From: CAVUXJ01 sp963814975
GTDB taxonomy: Bacteria > Acidobacteriota > Vicinamibacteria > Vicinamibacterales > CAVVIG01
Direction of reading: 5' to 3'
NCBI GenBank assembly: GCA_963814975.1
Contig: CAWFFB010000022.1
Span: 434,001 to 498,000 of the forward strand
DNA: 64,000 bases
The position numbers and the translations under genes were made by a program. Shown piece by piece: positions 8,915-21,711 of the stretch. Below the pieces are notes generated by a model. That model did no database searches, was not told the DNA's origin, and saw only the letters and a list, made by a program, of their open reading frames with translations. Each line of letters opens with the position of its first letter. The stretch's first letter is position 1.

Positions 8915-11723
8915 TCACCCCCCAGCCGCAACCCGTTCGGCAGCGGCTCGCCGAACGCGCGGCTCGTATCCGCAAATGTCGCCGTCACCACTTCGTACAG
9001 AGGCCGCGCCGCGTCCGGGTCGACGCCAGCGTCCCGCAGTCGCTGCCGTGCGGCATCGAATACGTGCTTCGTCCAGATCGCGCAGCGGGTCGCCGGTCAG
9101 GGCGCCGATCTGAACGATCGCCGCGAAGAGCTCGGGGGTATCGCGTTCGTTCGCGATCAGCTCTTCGAGCCAGCGGCCCGCGTCGGACTGCCGCCACGAC
9201 GCTGGTCAACGGTCCATAGATCGGCGTGCGCGCGCCGAGCCGCCCGATCGACCAGAGCAGGCTCGCGTTGTCTTCGTCACGGCGCAGCCGCCGGATCACT
9301 TCGTCGCCAATCTTCACGCGCGTCGCGGCGTCGAGGCGCTCGAGGCTCGCGAGCAGACGCCAGCTCTCACGCTCGACCTGCGGGTTCGGCTTCTTCGCCT
9401 TCGCGCCGGCGAGGCCGAGATCGGCCATCACGCGCTGCGCCAGCTCGCGCTGCTGTCCGGCGGTGAACCCGCCAGACGCCCGCTGCCACAGGACGAGCCA
9501 CTCGACCCGGTTCTGGATCGAGCTCGCAAAGCTCACGCCCGCGGCGTAGATCTTCCGTGCCTCGGTGATCCGCCACGGGTCCTTGGCCGCGCCGAACCCC
9601 GGACGGATGCAGAACCCGAACAGGTTCAGCCATCGCGCCTCAAGCGGCGCCGATCGCCGGCGTCCGTCAGCGACCTCGAGCAGCGCATCGGCGAGCCGCC
9701 GGATGACGCCGAGCGGCCACGCGCTCTTCGCATATCCGAACTGCCTCTCGATCTGCGCGACGATGTCCTCTGGCGTGACGTCGCCTGATGTCCCGTTCGA
9801 ACAGCGAGCGGATCAGGGTGCCCGCCGCGCCGATCGCCTCGTCCGCGATCACGACCTCGCTCGACTCACCCTCCGACGTCGCGTCCTCCGCGTCCGTCCA
9901 TCTCCTCCGCGGCGCTCCGCACCTGAAACTGCAGCCGCCAGCGGTGTTCGGTCGTCTCCGATCGGCACCATATCTCCAGCGTGCCGACTTCCGTGAACGC
10001 GACCGACAGTCGGACCGGCAGCTCGACGTGGCGCGACTTCCGCCCGAAGCGGAATACGGTGACGAGCGGCGCATGTTCCCGCGCGTCCACGCCGGGATCG
10101 AGAGAGACGATGTCGCCGGCGCGATCCGGGCGCGTCGTCGAGCTGTAGAGCGAGAAGGACATCGGACGATTCGTCACGACGGTGAACGGATGATCGAAGG
10201 TCTGTTCCGTCCCTTCCTCGGTCCCGCGCGCGAGCACGCAGACCGCCGCGATCGCTCCCGCTCCGGGCGGCGCGCCGAGAGCGATGTAGTAGGCGCGTCC
10301 GCTCCCCGCCTTCACCAGGGACCCCGCGCGGCCGATGCCGGCACGCAGGCGGGCATAGGTCGCCGCGCCGACGGCGACCGCCGCCTCGAGGTTCCCTGTC
10401 GCCAGCAACCGCGGTGTGTCCCCGAACCAGCCGGCCAGCGCCTGCGCGACCCGCTCGCGCGCGACCGGCGGGGTGAAGAAGCCACCGTTGAACAGCACCA
10501 GATCGGGACGGATCATCCGCCGTCCGGCCGTCAAGACGACGGCGCGGTGATCGGGCGCAAAGACGGCCGCGGAGCGCGCGAGAAACGCGGCCAGGTGGCG
10601 CGTGATCGCCGGATCGGTTTCGTACGGCAACCCGAGCTCGCGCAGGCCGGCGCGGCGATCGCGGCCGCGGCTTTCTTCATCCGCCCGCGTCAGCGGCAGG
10701 AACTCGTGCAGGGCCGCCTCCACTTCATCGCGCGTCAGATCGACGGTCATCGAGTCGCCGATGAGCGACCGGCCGGCGCCGAGGACGGTGATCGGCACGC
10801 GGTCTGCCGCCGCCTCGCCGAGCATCCGCTCCTTGGCCGCGCTGCACAGCCGGCGGAGCGACGACCGCTGCGTAATCGCCAGCCGCATGGCGGGGCGGGC
10901 CTCGGCGATCTTGCGCTCGACGATCGTGGCGAGCGCGAGATCGAGGTTGTCGCCGCCGAGGAGCAGGTGATCGCCGATCGCCACGCGTTCGAACGACGGC
11001 GCCCCCGCCTCGATCCGGACCCGAATCAGGCTGAAATCGGTCGTGCCGCCTCCGACGTCGCAGACGAGCGCGATCTCATCGTCTTCGAGCGCGATCGCCC
11101 TCCGCTGTTCGGCCATCCACGCGTAGAACGCGGCGATCGGTTCCTCCAGCAGCGTCAGCCGTGGACAACTGCGCCGCCTGCGCCGCTTCGACGGTCAGCT
11201 CGCGGGCCTCTTCGTCGAATGACGCCGGCACGGTGAGCACGATCGACTGCCGCTCGAACCGCGCCGCCTCGTCGCCGGCCGCCATCGTCGCGTTCCACGC
11301 GTCGCGCAGGTGCATCAGATACCGCGCCGACGCATCGACGGGCGACACGCGCGGGGCGGAGCCGGTGCTGCCCCAGGGAAGGAAGGCCGCGTGCCGATCG
11401 ACCCCGGGATGGGCGAGCCACGATTTCGCCGAGGCCACCTGCCGCGCAGGCGCCAGCGCACCGCGATCGCGCGCCAGCACGCCGACGATGGCGCTGGGAT
11501 TGGGCTCCCACGGCAGCGCGATGCCGCCGCCGGCGATTTCGTCCGGTTCAGGGAAGTAGAGGAACGACGGCAGCACGGGCCGGGGCTCGACGACGCCCGG
11601 CGCGGTCAGCTGGGGAATGCGGAACACCTCGACCCGCGGATTGCGCCGCCGCGTGTCCACGGCGGCGACGGCGGAGTTGGTGGTGCCGAGATCGACACCG
11701 ATCAGGAACGGAGTGGGAGGCAT
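8915..11723 (-). CDS. Hsp70-family protein with C-terminal DUF3731 (frameshifted)
   Basis: DnaK-type ATPase fused to the 'DnaK-related' DUF3731 domain. ATPase motifs: GVDLGTTNSAVA (phosphate 1), SFDEEARELT, CDVGGGTTDFSL (phosphate 2), LLGGDNLDLALA and LVLFNGGFF (adenosine region). After the substrate-like beta region (to about residue 610) comes a helical tail containing PEDIVAQIERQFGYAKSAWPLG, RWLNLFGFCIRPGFG, SSIQNRVEWLVLWQRASGG and LLWSIGRLGARTP, which are DUF3731 features. Restored length is about 935 aa. Frame changes occur near 11155, 9900, 9790, 9195 and 9085. The true stop is TGA at 8915-8917 after GLRLGG. The ATG lies one base after the stop of the upstream Hsp70 gene, so the two are co-transcribed. 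Function is unknown; a specialised chaperone pair is inferred. Confidence 0.85.
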
Positions 11724-11724
11724 T

Positions 11725-13600
<1,876 letters not shown>

Positions 13601-13607
13601 ATGTGTG

Positions 13608-14121
13608 TTACGCGAGCTCGATTTCGGCCGGTGCGACGATGGTGCGGCCCGTCGTCGCCGAGCGGAGGAAGCTGGACGCGGGACGCGCGCCAGCCAGGAT
13701 GGAGGAGCGTGCCACGGAACGGCGGCTGCCCGGCGACGTTCCCGACGAGGTGGAAGGCCGCGGGATCGATCGGCTGATCCTGTCCGACCGTGACGGCCTC
13801 GCCTTCCCGGCCGGGAAGGATCGCCTCGAGCGTCACATAGCGTTCGAGCACGCGGTGGCAGCCTGCGTGGACGTCACGCGCGGCCGCGCCGATCTGCGCG
13901 TCGGAGTAGGCGGCGAGGTCCTCGAGGACGAAGTCGATGAGCCGGCCTTCGCGCTGCAGCAGGGCGAGCATCTGGACGGCACGATCCGACGTCTCCGCAG
14001 CGATGGGCTGTGCCGGCGTCTCGGCGTGAGCGGCAGGCTGGAGCGCAGCGGGCAGGCGGCCCTTGAAGAGGATCGTGAAGAACGCCGCGAACGCCAGCTT
14101 GATCCGAGTCCACACAGTCAT
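13608..14121 (-). CDS. DUF2760 domain protein (one frameshift)
   Basis: Small protein (about 170 aa restored) that begins with an amphipathic/hydrophobic segment, MTVWTRIKLAFAAFFTILFKG, followed by a linker and a conserved block: ALLQREGRLIDFVLEDLAAYSD, IGAAARDVHAGCHRVLERY and FHLVGNVAGQPPFRGTL. This is the DUF2760 pattern, a family often encoded beside Hsp70 genes. A frame change near 13655-13675 hides the proper end, GRTIVAPAEIELA, with stop TAA 13608-13610. It is the first gene of the three-gene operon with both Hsp70 genes. The N-terminal helix suggests membrane association. Role unknown; an adaptor or partner of the Hsp70 pair is an inference from synteny. Confidence 0.8.
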
Positions 14122-14561
14122 CGCACGCTCCGCTCGTTGATTGTGACACGTGGACGTCGCAAGCGAAACTGATCGTCAAGCGCAGTGAGCTCGCCAGCGT
14201 GCACACGGTCATCCGGCGGTCCCCTGTTCTTTCTGGCCATGCTCCGCACCGAGCATGGGAGTGGCCGAGGCCGATGACGGTGGATCGTGGAGCGCACATT
14301 TGCCTGGCCCAGTCAGTTTTCGCCGCCTGCGCGTGCGGTATGGCTAGCGGGACCGCGAGGGTGTTCCTCTCGCCCGGGTGGGCGCTTGCTCGCAGTCGCT
14401 GGGCAGGACGTGGAGGACGGCCTGAGTGGATGCCCACTTCTCCGGCGCCCATCGCCAGGTCGCCGCTTGGGGTAATCGCCTCCGCGCCGCTGCTCTGGGG
14501 CTTCCGAAGACCAGACCCTGGGAATCGGTCTAAAAAGAAACTGTTGGAAGTAGCTGGTTCT
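14122..14561. other. Intergenic region between DUF2760 operon and IS110 element
   Basis: Contains the upstream region of the chaperone operon (a GGAGCG ribosome-binding-type sequence before ATG 14121) and the right flank of the IS110 transposase gene. No other gene is supported. Confidence 0.45.
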
Positions 14562-15782
14562 TCAGGCGGCCTTGACCTCCACTTGGACGCCGAGGTCGCG
14601 GAGTCGCTTGAGGAGCCGGTTGGCTAAGCGGGTCTTGTCGTGGCGCGCGAAATACTGGTCACCGAGATCATGGAATTCCGTACCGTCGCGCAGCATGGAG
14701 TAGATGGCCGTCAGCATGGAGGCGGCGACGGCGACGATCGCCTTCTTGGGGCCGCGGCGAGTCTTGAGCCGGAGAAACTGGGCTTGGAAGTAGCTCTGCT
14801 TCTTACGGGCGGCGGGCCAGGCGATTTGCACGAGCGTGGTCTTCAGCCACGGCGCGCTTTGCCGTGTGCGCGTGGACCGGCGTTTGCCGGCGCTTTCGTC
14901 CAACCGTGGGCATAAGCCCGCCCAGGAGAGGAGATGGCCCGCGCTCGGAAACCGCGACATGTCCTCGCCGATCTCCGAGAGGATCACCGCGGCCGCCGTC
15001 TCACTCACGCCCGGCATCGTCGTCAGGAGACTGACTGCCGCCCGAAAGGGCGAGGGCCTCGCGAATCCGCGCTTCGACGTCCGCGACGGCGGCGTCGAGC
15101 CCGTCGATCTGCGTCAGATGCAGTTGGAGCAGGAAGCGGTGATGGGCGGTCACGCGCCCGTGGAGCGCCTCGACGAGTTCGGCGTGGGAGACTTTCAGCC
15201 GCCCGTTGCTGCAGTCCGCCAGACGTTCCGGATCGGTCTCGCCCGCCACCATCGCCTCGAGCATGGCGCGTCCACTGACGCCGAGAATGTCCCGGATCAC
15301 TTCCGTGAGCTTGATATTGGCATCCTCGAGCGTCTTCTGTATGCGCTGCGCGTGGCGGGCGCGCTCGCGCACGAGTTGCTTCCGCGTCCGGGTCAGGTCG
15401 CGGAGCGCAACGATCGGGGCGGGAGGCACAAAACTACTCCGGATCAGTCCAGCGCCAGCAGATCGGCGATCCACGTGGCATCGTTCTTGTCGCTCTTCCG
15501 CCCAGGGATGTTCCGGATGTGCATGGCGTTGGCGAGCACCAGCGTCACGTGGTCCTCGAGGATGTGCCACACCGGCTTCCAGTACACGCCGGTGGCTTCC
15601 ATTGCCACGTGGGTCACACCCTGCGCTGTGAGCCAGTCCGCCAAGTCGAGCAGTCCCCGGGTATTCGTCGACACCGTGCGGTGGGCGTACGTCACGGTCG
15701 TGCCCACCGCGAGGCGCACGCAGGCGACGATATTCTTCGCGTGGACATCCAAGCCGGCACAGCGCGGATGCATGACCTCCAT
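14562..15782 (-). CDS. IS110-family transposase (two frameshifts)
   Basis: DEDD-type transposase, restored length about 405 aa. N-terminal RuvC-like domain: CAGLDVHAKNIVACV (first Asp), AMEATGVYWKPVWHIL (Glu) and GRKSDKNDATWIADLL (Asp pair). C-terminal Tnp_20 domain: MPGVSETAAAVILSEIGEDM, AGHLLSWAGLCP and ESAGKRR, with the conserved Ser in that block. Frame changes near 15450 and 15010 split it into three ORFs. IS110 elements use a bridge-RNA mechanism and usually lack terminal inverted repeats; none was seen here. The start ATG 15782 follows GGAGGC. The element is probably non-functional if the frameshifts are real. Confidence 0.88.
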
Positions 15783-16120
15783 CAGCCGCCTCCCTTCTCA
15801 GCGGCACAGGCGTGGAGTCCCCGGATGTGGAATCTAAAAGGCGCGCTCTCCGGCGACACGCCGGCGTCGCAATACGGGGTGCTCGCGGGACTCCGGGTCA
15901 CACTACACTCCGGGCTGATCGCACCAATGAACAAGCCGACCTCGAGGCCCGCACCGCCGCGACACTGTACCCTGTTTCATCGCCACGAGGGTCGGTCGCA
16001 GACCGTCCGCCACTACACTACGCCGTTGATAAGGACCTACCAACGGCCAAGGCACCGGAGAGCCAAGTTGTGTCGATATTCTCGCCCATGCCCCGGCGCC
16101 GAGCTGGCGAAGGATCTCGC
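15783..16120. other. Region between IS110 gene and kinase gene
   Basis: Holds the left non-coding part of the IS110 element (where the guide RNA of IS110 elements would be expected, upstream of the transposase) and the 3' flank of the Ser/Thr kinase gene. I could not delimit the element ends or a guide-RNA hairpin with confidence. Confidence 0.3.
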
Positions 16121-19031
16121 CTACTTCTTGAGACCTGCCGTCCAGTTCAGGACGACGGTGATCGATGAGGCGGCCGCGTCTTCGAGCGGCACGTTGAGCA
16201 GGAACCGCTGGCCGTCGCGCGCCACGTCGTACTGGTGCCGGAGTGCCCGGCGCATTAGAGGGGCCGTTCAGCAGGTGCGCCTCGAACAGCGGAACGGCGG
16301 CACCCACGTCGAGCCTGGTGGCGCTCCTGACAGGGACGGCCATGAGCCGCTCGTCGCTGGCGTAATAGAACAGCTCTCGACCATCCCGCCGCCATCGCGG
16401 GAACCAGCCGCCGTCTTTCGAGATCTGCCACTTGCCGCCACCCGGCGCCGGGAAGCTCTGCACGTAGACCTCGAATCGTCCCGATTCGTCGGTGTTGTAC
16501 GCCAGCCATCGGCCATCCGGCGACACTTGGCTGTCGAACTGAATAAACCGCGACGGATCGAACAAGTGCAGCGTCTGCTCCCCCACGAGGGGCACGATCC
16601 CAATCTGGGAGCGGCCATTCACGGGGGTGCGGTAGGCGAGGAAGCGCCCGTCGGGCGACCAACTGTGCGGCAACATGTTCTGGCTCGACTTGACGAAGGG
16701 TTCCTCGATCCCCACGCCGTCTGCCCGCTTCTGATACAGGTGGTAGACGCCGCCATCGCGATCGGAACCGAACACAATCCGGCTGCCGTCCGGCGACCAG
16801 ACCGGATAGATGTCGTTCCCCGGATCGAACGTGAAGCGCGAGGCGACGCCGCGCGCCAGCTCCACCAGCCAGAGGTCCTGGGTGCGGCCCTGCGGATCGA
16901 CGGCGTTCACGGCCACCCGCGCACCGTCCGGTGACAACTCAGGGTTGCGGTACACGCCCGGTTGACCAATGGCACCCAGCGCCTTGCCGGCGCGATCGAC
17001 CCACGTCAATTGCGTGCGTGTGGTTGGCACCAGTCCGATACGTCAGCCCCCCCGTCGTCGATGCCGAAAAGGCTGCGCCGGCTAAGGGTCGCGTTGAAAT
17101 CGACATTTTCGGCCACGGGGAACGATTCGCCCATGGTCCGCAGTCGCGCCGCATCGAACGATTGCGCCAGGAGCGTCCCCTGTCGCATGAACAGCAGGTA
17201 TCCGTCGGCGTAGATCGCCTTGAGAGTCCGACGCGAATAACGGGGTCCGCTCCTCCGAATCCAGGGAGCCGACGTAGACGGTGGTCGGCGGCGTCGCCAC
17301 GTACAGGAAGCGCCGGCCGTCGGGAAGAAACCAGGGCCCGCCGATGCCCCTGTTCCTTCTTGGCGGCATCCAGGGTCGTCACCGGCGCGGGGGCGCCACC
17401 GGCGGCCGAGACGCGGAACAGTCCGCTCGTCAGGTTCGGCGCAAACACGATGGTGCCGTCGCGGTTCCAGGTCCCGCCTACTCCGTCGGCCGCGTCGCAC
17501 AGGGTGACCGGTGGCCCGCCGGTGACGTCGATCTTCTTCAGCTTGCCTTGGGCAAAGAAGCCGATGAACCGGCTGTCGGGCGACCAGAACGGAAATACCC
17601 CGCCTTCCGTCCCTGGAAGCACCTGCGCTTCTCCCGCGTCGAACGACCGGACCGCCAGCGCGAATCCGCCAGTGGTGTTGACACCAAAGACGACGCGCCG
17701 GCCATCCGGAGAAAGCGCCTGAGAGAGCTGCCGCCGCGCCGCCGACCAATCGAGCTGCCCGCGGGCGGCGAGACCTGAAATCGGACCGCGGCGGCCGGCT
17801 CCGGGCGAGGGCGAGCGAACTGCAGCGCGCCGATCCCGAGGGCCGCCGCGGTCGCCACGGCGGCCATCACCCACGCCAGGCGCGCTCGCGTGCGAACGGT
17901 CGTCGCACGCGGCGCCGCGCCGCTGACCTGCATGCCGGTTTCAGCAATCCACTTCAACTCGCGCGCCAGATCGCCCGCGCTTTGCCACCGCTCGTCAGGA
18001 TCCTTGGCCAGGCACGTGGCGACGACGCGGTCGAGCGCCGGCGGCGTGAGCGGTTGCAGCGCGGAGACGGGCGTCGGGTCCGCCGACATGATCGCGGCAC
18101 TCACGCTCGCGTGGCTCGTGCCCTCGAACGCCTTCTTCCCGGTGAGCATCTCGTACAGCACCGCGCCGAACGCGAAGATGTCCGTGCGCGCGTCTGCCTC
18201 TCGGCCTTCGAGCTGCTCCGGCGCCATGTACTGACACGTCCCGAGGATCGTGCCCGGCGCCGTCAAGCTGGGCGGCGCGCGTCGGCCGCATCGAGCGGTC
18301 CGCACCGGCGACCGCCGGGGCGCTGGCCTTCGCCAGCCCGAAGTCCAGCAGCTTCGCCATCGGTGGCGCGGACGCGCCGCCGCTCCGCGTGAGCATGATG
18401 TTGCCGGGCTTGAGGTCGCGATGGACGATGCCCGCGCGATGCGCCGTGTCGAGCGCGCTCGCGATCTGGATCGCGATCCTCAGCGCCTGATCGAGCGGCA
18501 GCGCGCCTTTCGCCAGGCGATCGGCGAGCGTCTCGCCTTCGACCAGTTCCAGGACCAACGCGTGGACGCCGTCGCTCTCTTCGACCCCGTAGATCGCGCC
18601 GATGTGCGGATGGTTGAGCGACGCGAGCACCCGCGCTTCGCGCTCGAAGCGGGCCAGCCGGTCGGGATCCGCGGTGAAGGCACGCGGCAGAATCTTGAAC
18701 GCGACGTCGCGCCCGAGCTTCGTGTCGCGCGCGCGATACACCTCGCCCATGCCGCCCGCCCCGAGCAGTGTCTGGATCTGATAGACGCCGATGCGTCGAC
18801 CGGTCAGCATGGTTCCGTCGGGTGGTTGACGATCCCGGCCGCAGCCGCGAACGCCGGCTCCGACAGGAAGCCTGCGGCGTCGCGCTCGTTCGCCAGCAGC
18901 GATGCCACTTCCTGTTGGAGCGCGTCATCACCGCCGCACGCCTCGCGCAGGAATCCGGCGCGATCGCGCGCGTCACGCGTCAGCGCGGCGTGATAGAGCT
19001 GCGAGATCTGCTGCCAGCGGTCGGGATTCAT
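16121..19031 (-). CDS. Ser/Thr protein kinase with TM segment and C-terminal beta-propeller (many frameshifts)
   Basis: Eukaryotic-type kinase common in Acidobacteriota. From the N terminus: extension MNPDRWQQISQLYHAAL...LREACGG (start ATG 19031), then kinase domain with GAGGMGEVYRARD (P-loop), VAFKILP (ATP Lys), HRDLKPGNIML (catalytic loop), DFGLAKA and YMAPEQLEG. A transmembrane helix follows (LAWVMAAVATAAALGIGAL), then an extracytoplasmic WD40/TolB-like propeller with repeated SPDG.R..F/Y blades (LSPDGRRVVFG, WSPDSRFIGFF, WSPDGSRIVFGSDRDG, SPDGRWLAYNTDESG). The proper end is ITVVLNWTAGLKK, TAG 16121-16123. Frame changes near 18812, 18290, 17760, 17345, 17230, 17055, 17030 and 16250. Restored length about 965 aa, typical of the family. 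All catalytic motifs survive, so sequencing errors are plausible. Confidence 0.87.
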
Positions 19032-19809
19032 GCCGTTGCCCTCCCTGACCCGTGCGCAGCAGCCAGAGTCCGCCGTCGATGATCGCCATCGACGTGATCG
19101 CGACCTGATGATCGCTCGCACTCATGCTGCCCGCCCCAAGAGCGGCGAGACCGTCGTACGAGCAGAAGCGAGTGCCGGCGAACAAGCGGCGGCGGCTAGG
19201 CTACCGTGAACACGCTGATTCTAGGGGGAAGGCCCGCGCCGGTAAAGCGGAAACGGGTCGCACGCTTGCGCCGTCATCCAGTCATTTCGCAGAGTTCCCC
19301 GGCACATCCAGACATGGCCGAGGGCTTCGTCTGTCACGAGGGTACGAGACAGACAGTCTTTCCCGGAAATGCGGCAACGCACACCGACGGCTCCCGGAGC
19401 GTTCATCGGAAGTGCCGCGGCCCGAGAGGGCGAGCGGAGCCCGGGGGCCTCAACTCGCCACTGCTCCGTTAGAGGGGACTGATGCCGTGATCCACATCAG
19501 GCCGGCCGCCTGAGCCGGGGTATTGGACCGGCAGCCGACATGAGAGCGGCGCCCGGCGGGTGGTCACGGACCCTATCGAGTCTGATAAGCCCCGTACCCG
19601 GTCAGAACTGGCGCGCCAGGAATGCTTGGTAGCTTAAAGCAACAACCTTCTGTCGAGCCGCGTGCAATCGACGCCGACAGGGACGCGAGTCTCGTAGAAC
19701 ATAGGACGAAGAAATCTGGCCCTGCGGGGAACGGGTAGGTGTATAAGGGCCGTGATCCGTGCGGGCATAAAGGTGTTCGAGGCGGATTCGAGTGCAGAAG
19801 GGAGTCAAT
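19032..19809. other. Intergenic region upstream of kinase and secreted-protein genes
   Basis: Divergent promoter space: the kinase gene leaves on the minus strand and the PDL.G.W gene on the plus strand. Several short overlapping frames were examined and none resembles a protein family. A TATAAG at about 19741 could serve the plus-strand gene, but no matching -35 is clear. Confidence 0.4.
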
Positions 19810-20625
19810 ATGTTCCGTTCTGTTGTTGCCGGTGTGTTGCTGTTCTTGTCGGCGGTCATCGTGAGCGGGCAAGCCGCCCCACAGAAGCCAGGACCACTGG
19901 CCAACTTGGTGCCGACCCCGAATCCAGTGACTAGTCCTGACCAGACGGACCTGGCGTGGGTGGGTCCGTGGCGTCAGGCTCTGCGCGAGAAGTACGAAGG
20001 CAAATTCCCTGGTCCCGCACCGCGCACGCCGGAGGGCAAGCCGGATTTGAACGGCGTCTGGATTGCGGAGAGCACACCGGAACGACCCGCCCTGACGCCG
20101 CTGGCGCTCACGCTGTTGGAGGATCGGTTCAAGACGAACCTGAAGGACTTCCCGTATTCCGTCTGTCTGCCGCCTGGGCCGGTCCCCAGTGATTTGGGGG
20201 GCGGACAGTGGGTGGTGATGCACAATCGGACGAACTTGGTTACGCTCTTTGAATACCCACCGAATTACCGCCTGGTGTTTCTTGATGGTCGACCCCATCC
20301 GCCAGACCTTGAGCCCACATGGATGGGGCATTCGATTGGGACCTGGGATGGCGACACGCTCGTCGTGGATTCGATTGGATTCAATGACAAGTCATGGCTC
20401 GGCACGAGCCTCCTGGCACACACAGCGAATATGCACATCAGGGAACGGTGGACCCGCACGACGATGAGCGCCATGACGGTGGAGCTGCTGTACGAGGACC
20501 ACGAGATGTTCGTGAAGCCGTGGAAGGTCGTCTATACGTTGTTTCTCGCGCCTGGCGAGAACCTGATGGAAAACATCTGCGAGAACAACAAGTTTCCGCA
20601 GCTCACAGCGGGGCAGAATCCCTGA
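19810..20625 (+). CDS. Secreted hypothetical protein, PDL.G.W / MGHS.G.W.GDTL family
   Basis: About 271 aa with a signal peptide (MFRSVVAGVLLFLSAVIVSGQAA, cleavage probably after SGQA). ATG 19810 is preferred over the GTG/ATG 18 bases upstream because a GAAGGGAG ribosome-binding site lies 7 bases before it. The mature part shows TPEGKPDLNGVWIAE, VCLPPGP, HNRTNLVTLFEYPPNYRLVFLDGR, TWMGHSIGTWDGDTLVVDSIGFND and a late IRERWTR block, all hallmarks of a large family expanded in Acidobacteriota with no assigned activity. Two further relatives are at 59871 and 60852. Monocistronic as far as can be seen. Confidence 0.8.
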   Translation: MFRSVVAGVLLFLSAVIVSGQAAPQKPGPLANLVPTPNPVTSPDQTDLAWVGPWRQALREKYEGKFPGPAPRTPEGKPDLNGVWIAESTPERPALTPLALTLLEDRFKTNLKDFPYSVCLPPGPVPSDLGGGQWVVMHNRTNLVTLFEYPPNYRLVFLDGRPHPPDLEPTWMGHSIGTWDGDTLVVDSIGFNDKSWLGTSLLAHTANMHIRERWTRTTMSAMTVELLYEDHEMFVKPWKVVYTLFLAPGENLMENICENNKFPQLTAGQNP

Positions 20626-20890
20626 AAGTCGTCGGCGGCCTGTTGTTTGTGTCGGTCCTCTCGGTTCCGGTCACGGCTCAATCGACTTGGCAGCCGTCAA
20701 CGCCCGGACTGCCGACGCCGACGCGTGTTCCGCAACCAAGGATCTTGGGGCAGACTGTCCTTGCCGGACGCACCCAAGCCAAAGCTCACCACTATCCGAC
20801 GCCCACATCCCAACCTGACACGCTCGATCTGACCGTGACATACACGCCAGCAGCCGCGTTCTGCTTGAGGATGCCGCTGACAATTGCCGG
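20623..20890 (+). pseudogene. Signal-peptide-like fragment, possible remnant
   Basis: Directly after the stop of the preceding gene a frame reads LKVVGGLLFVSVLSVPVTAQ, which looks like a secretion signal ending at an AQ cleavage site, followed by a Pro-rich stretch (STPGLPTPTRVPQP). There is no ATG/GTG at the right place (only CTG), and the continuation becomes uninformative. It may be the start of a decayed exported-protein gene or chance. Confidence 0.25.
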
Positions 20891-21065
20891 GTTTCCCCCC
20901 ATAAGTCGCGAAGTGTCGAGCGGACCCCACCGGAGCCTCAGGTTGCCAGATCGCCGTCAGGCTCGACGAAGCCCTCCCCATCGCGAAGGAGGGACGAGGA
21001 ACCGGCGACACGTGATGCATCGTCGCGCCGGGCAGCCTCGTCGAACGCAACGTGTTGTCAAGGGA

Positions 21066-21641
21066 TTACGAGGTGACGGACACGTCGACATCGGTCGGCG
21101 ACCGGTCCCTGGTTGCCAACAGGAACTCGATGGCGTCGGCCACGTGCTCGTCGGTGATGTGATGATCGCCACGCTCGACCCGCAGATGATGGGCTTTCCT
21201 GAGCACATCCACCGCGCGGAAGCCCTCCGGGACTTCGAATTTGTAGCAGGCGAGTTCCACTTTGAGACCGTTGGGATCCTGAAGGTAGATCGAATCCATG
21301 AACCCGCGATCGCGCTCAATGAACTCAATCCCCCGGTCCCGCAAACGAGCTGGCGCTTGCGTGAACGTGGCCCTCGAGACGTTCATCGCCAAGTGCTCCA
21401 CGCATCCCACGTCTCGAGGGGCTGGCCGACGGGCGTCTTCCCTGGACTCGTTGGTGAAAACGGTGAGCAGACGTCCATCACCCGGATCGAAATACAGGTG
21501 GTTTTCATCGGGCTTCCCCAGATTAGGTTGTTCGAAAATGAACGGCATGCCCAATGCGCCCTCCCAGAAGTCGATGGCGCTCTGTCTGGTCGACCCTACA
21601 ATCGTGATGTGGTGGACGCCTTGAACTTGGATCTTCTTCAT
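21066..21641 (-). CDS. VOC-superfamily (glyoxalase/extradiol dioxygenase-like) protein
   Basis: Intact 191-aa protein of the vicinal-oxygen-chelate fold. The paired beta-alpha-beta modules start at GVHHITIVG and GCVEHLAMNV. Likely metal ligands are His11, His83 and Glu129 (in GLKVELACYKF), the His-His-Glu triad used by type I extradiol dioxygenases and many glyoxalase-like enzymes. The segment LYFDPGDGRLLTVF between modules resembles ring-cleaving dioxygenase homologues. The last 40 residues are variable. It follows the O-methyltransferase on the same strand by about 70 bases and may share the MarR-controlled transcript. Together they suggest handling of a phenolic or quinone compound. The substrate is not predictable. 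Confidence 0.85.
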   Translation of the reverse strand: MKKIQVQGVHHITIVGSTRQSAIDFWEGALGMPFIFEQPNLGKPDENHLYFDPGDGRLLTVFTNESREDARRPAPRDVGCVEHLAMNVSRATFTQAPARLRDRGIEFIERDRGFMDSIYLQDPNGLKVELACYKFEVPEGFRAVDVLRKAHHLRVERGDHHITDEHVADAIEFLLATRDRSPTDVDVSVTS

Positions 21642-21711
21642 CGGACGCTCCTTTGGTCATTCCGGATGTTTCAGAGTGGGGTGACCCCAGACCCGACTGC
21701 CAGACCGCCGA

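Noticed and set aside
19573..20331. A 252-codon minus-strand ORF opposite the 19810 gene
   Set aside because: It is opposite a gene with a signal peptide and family motifs and has no features of its own.
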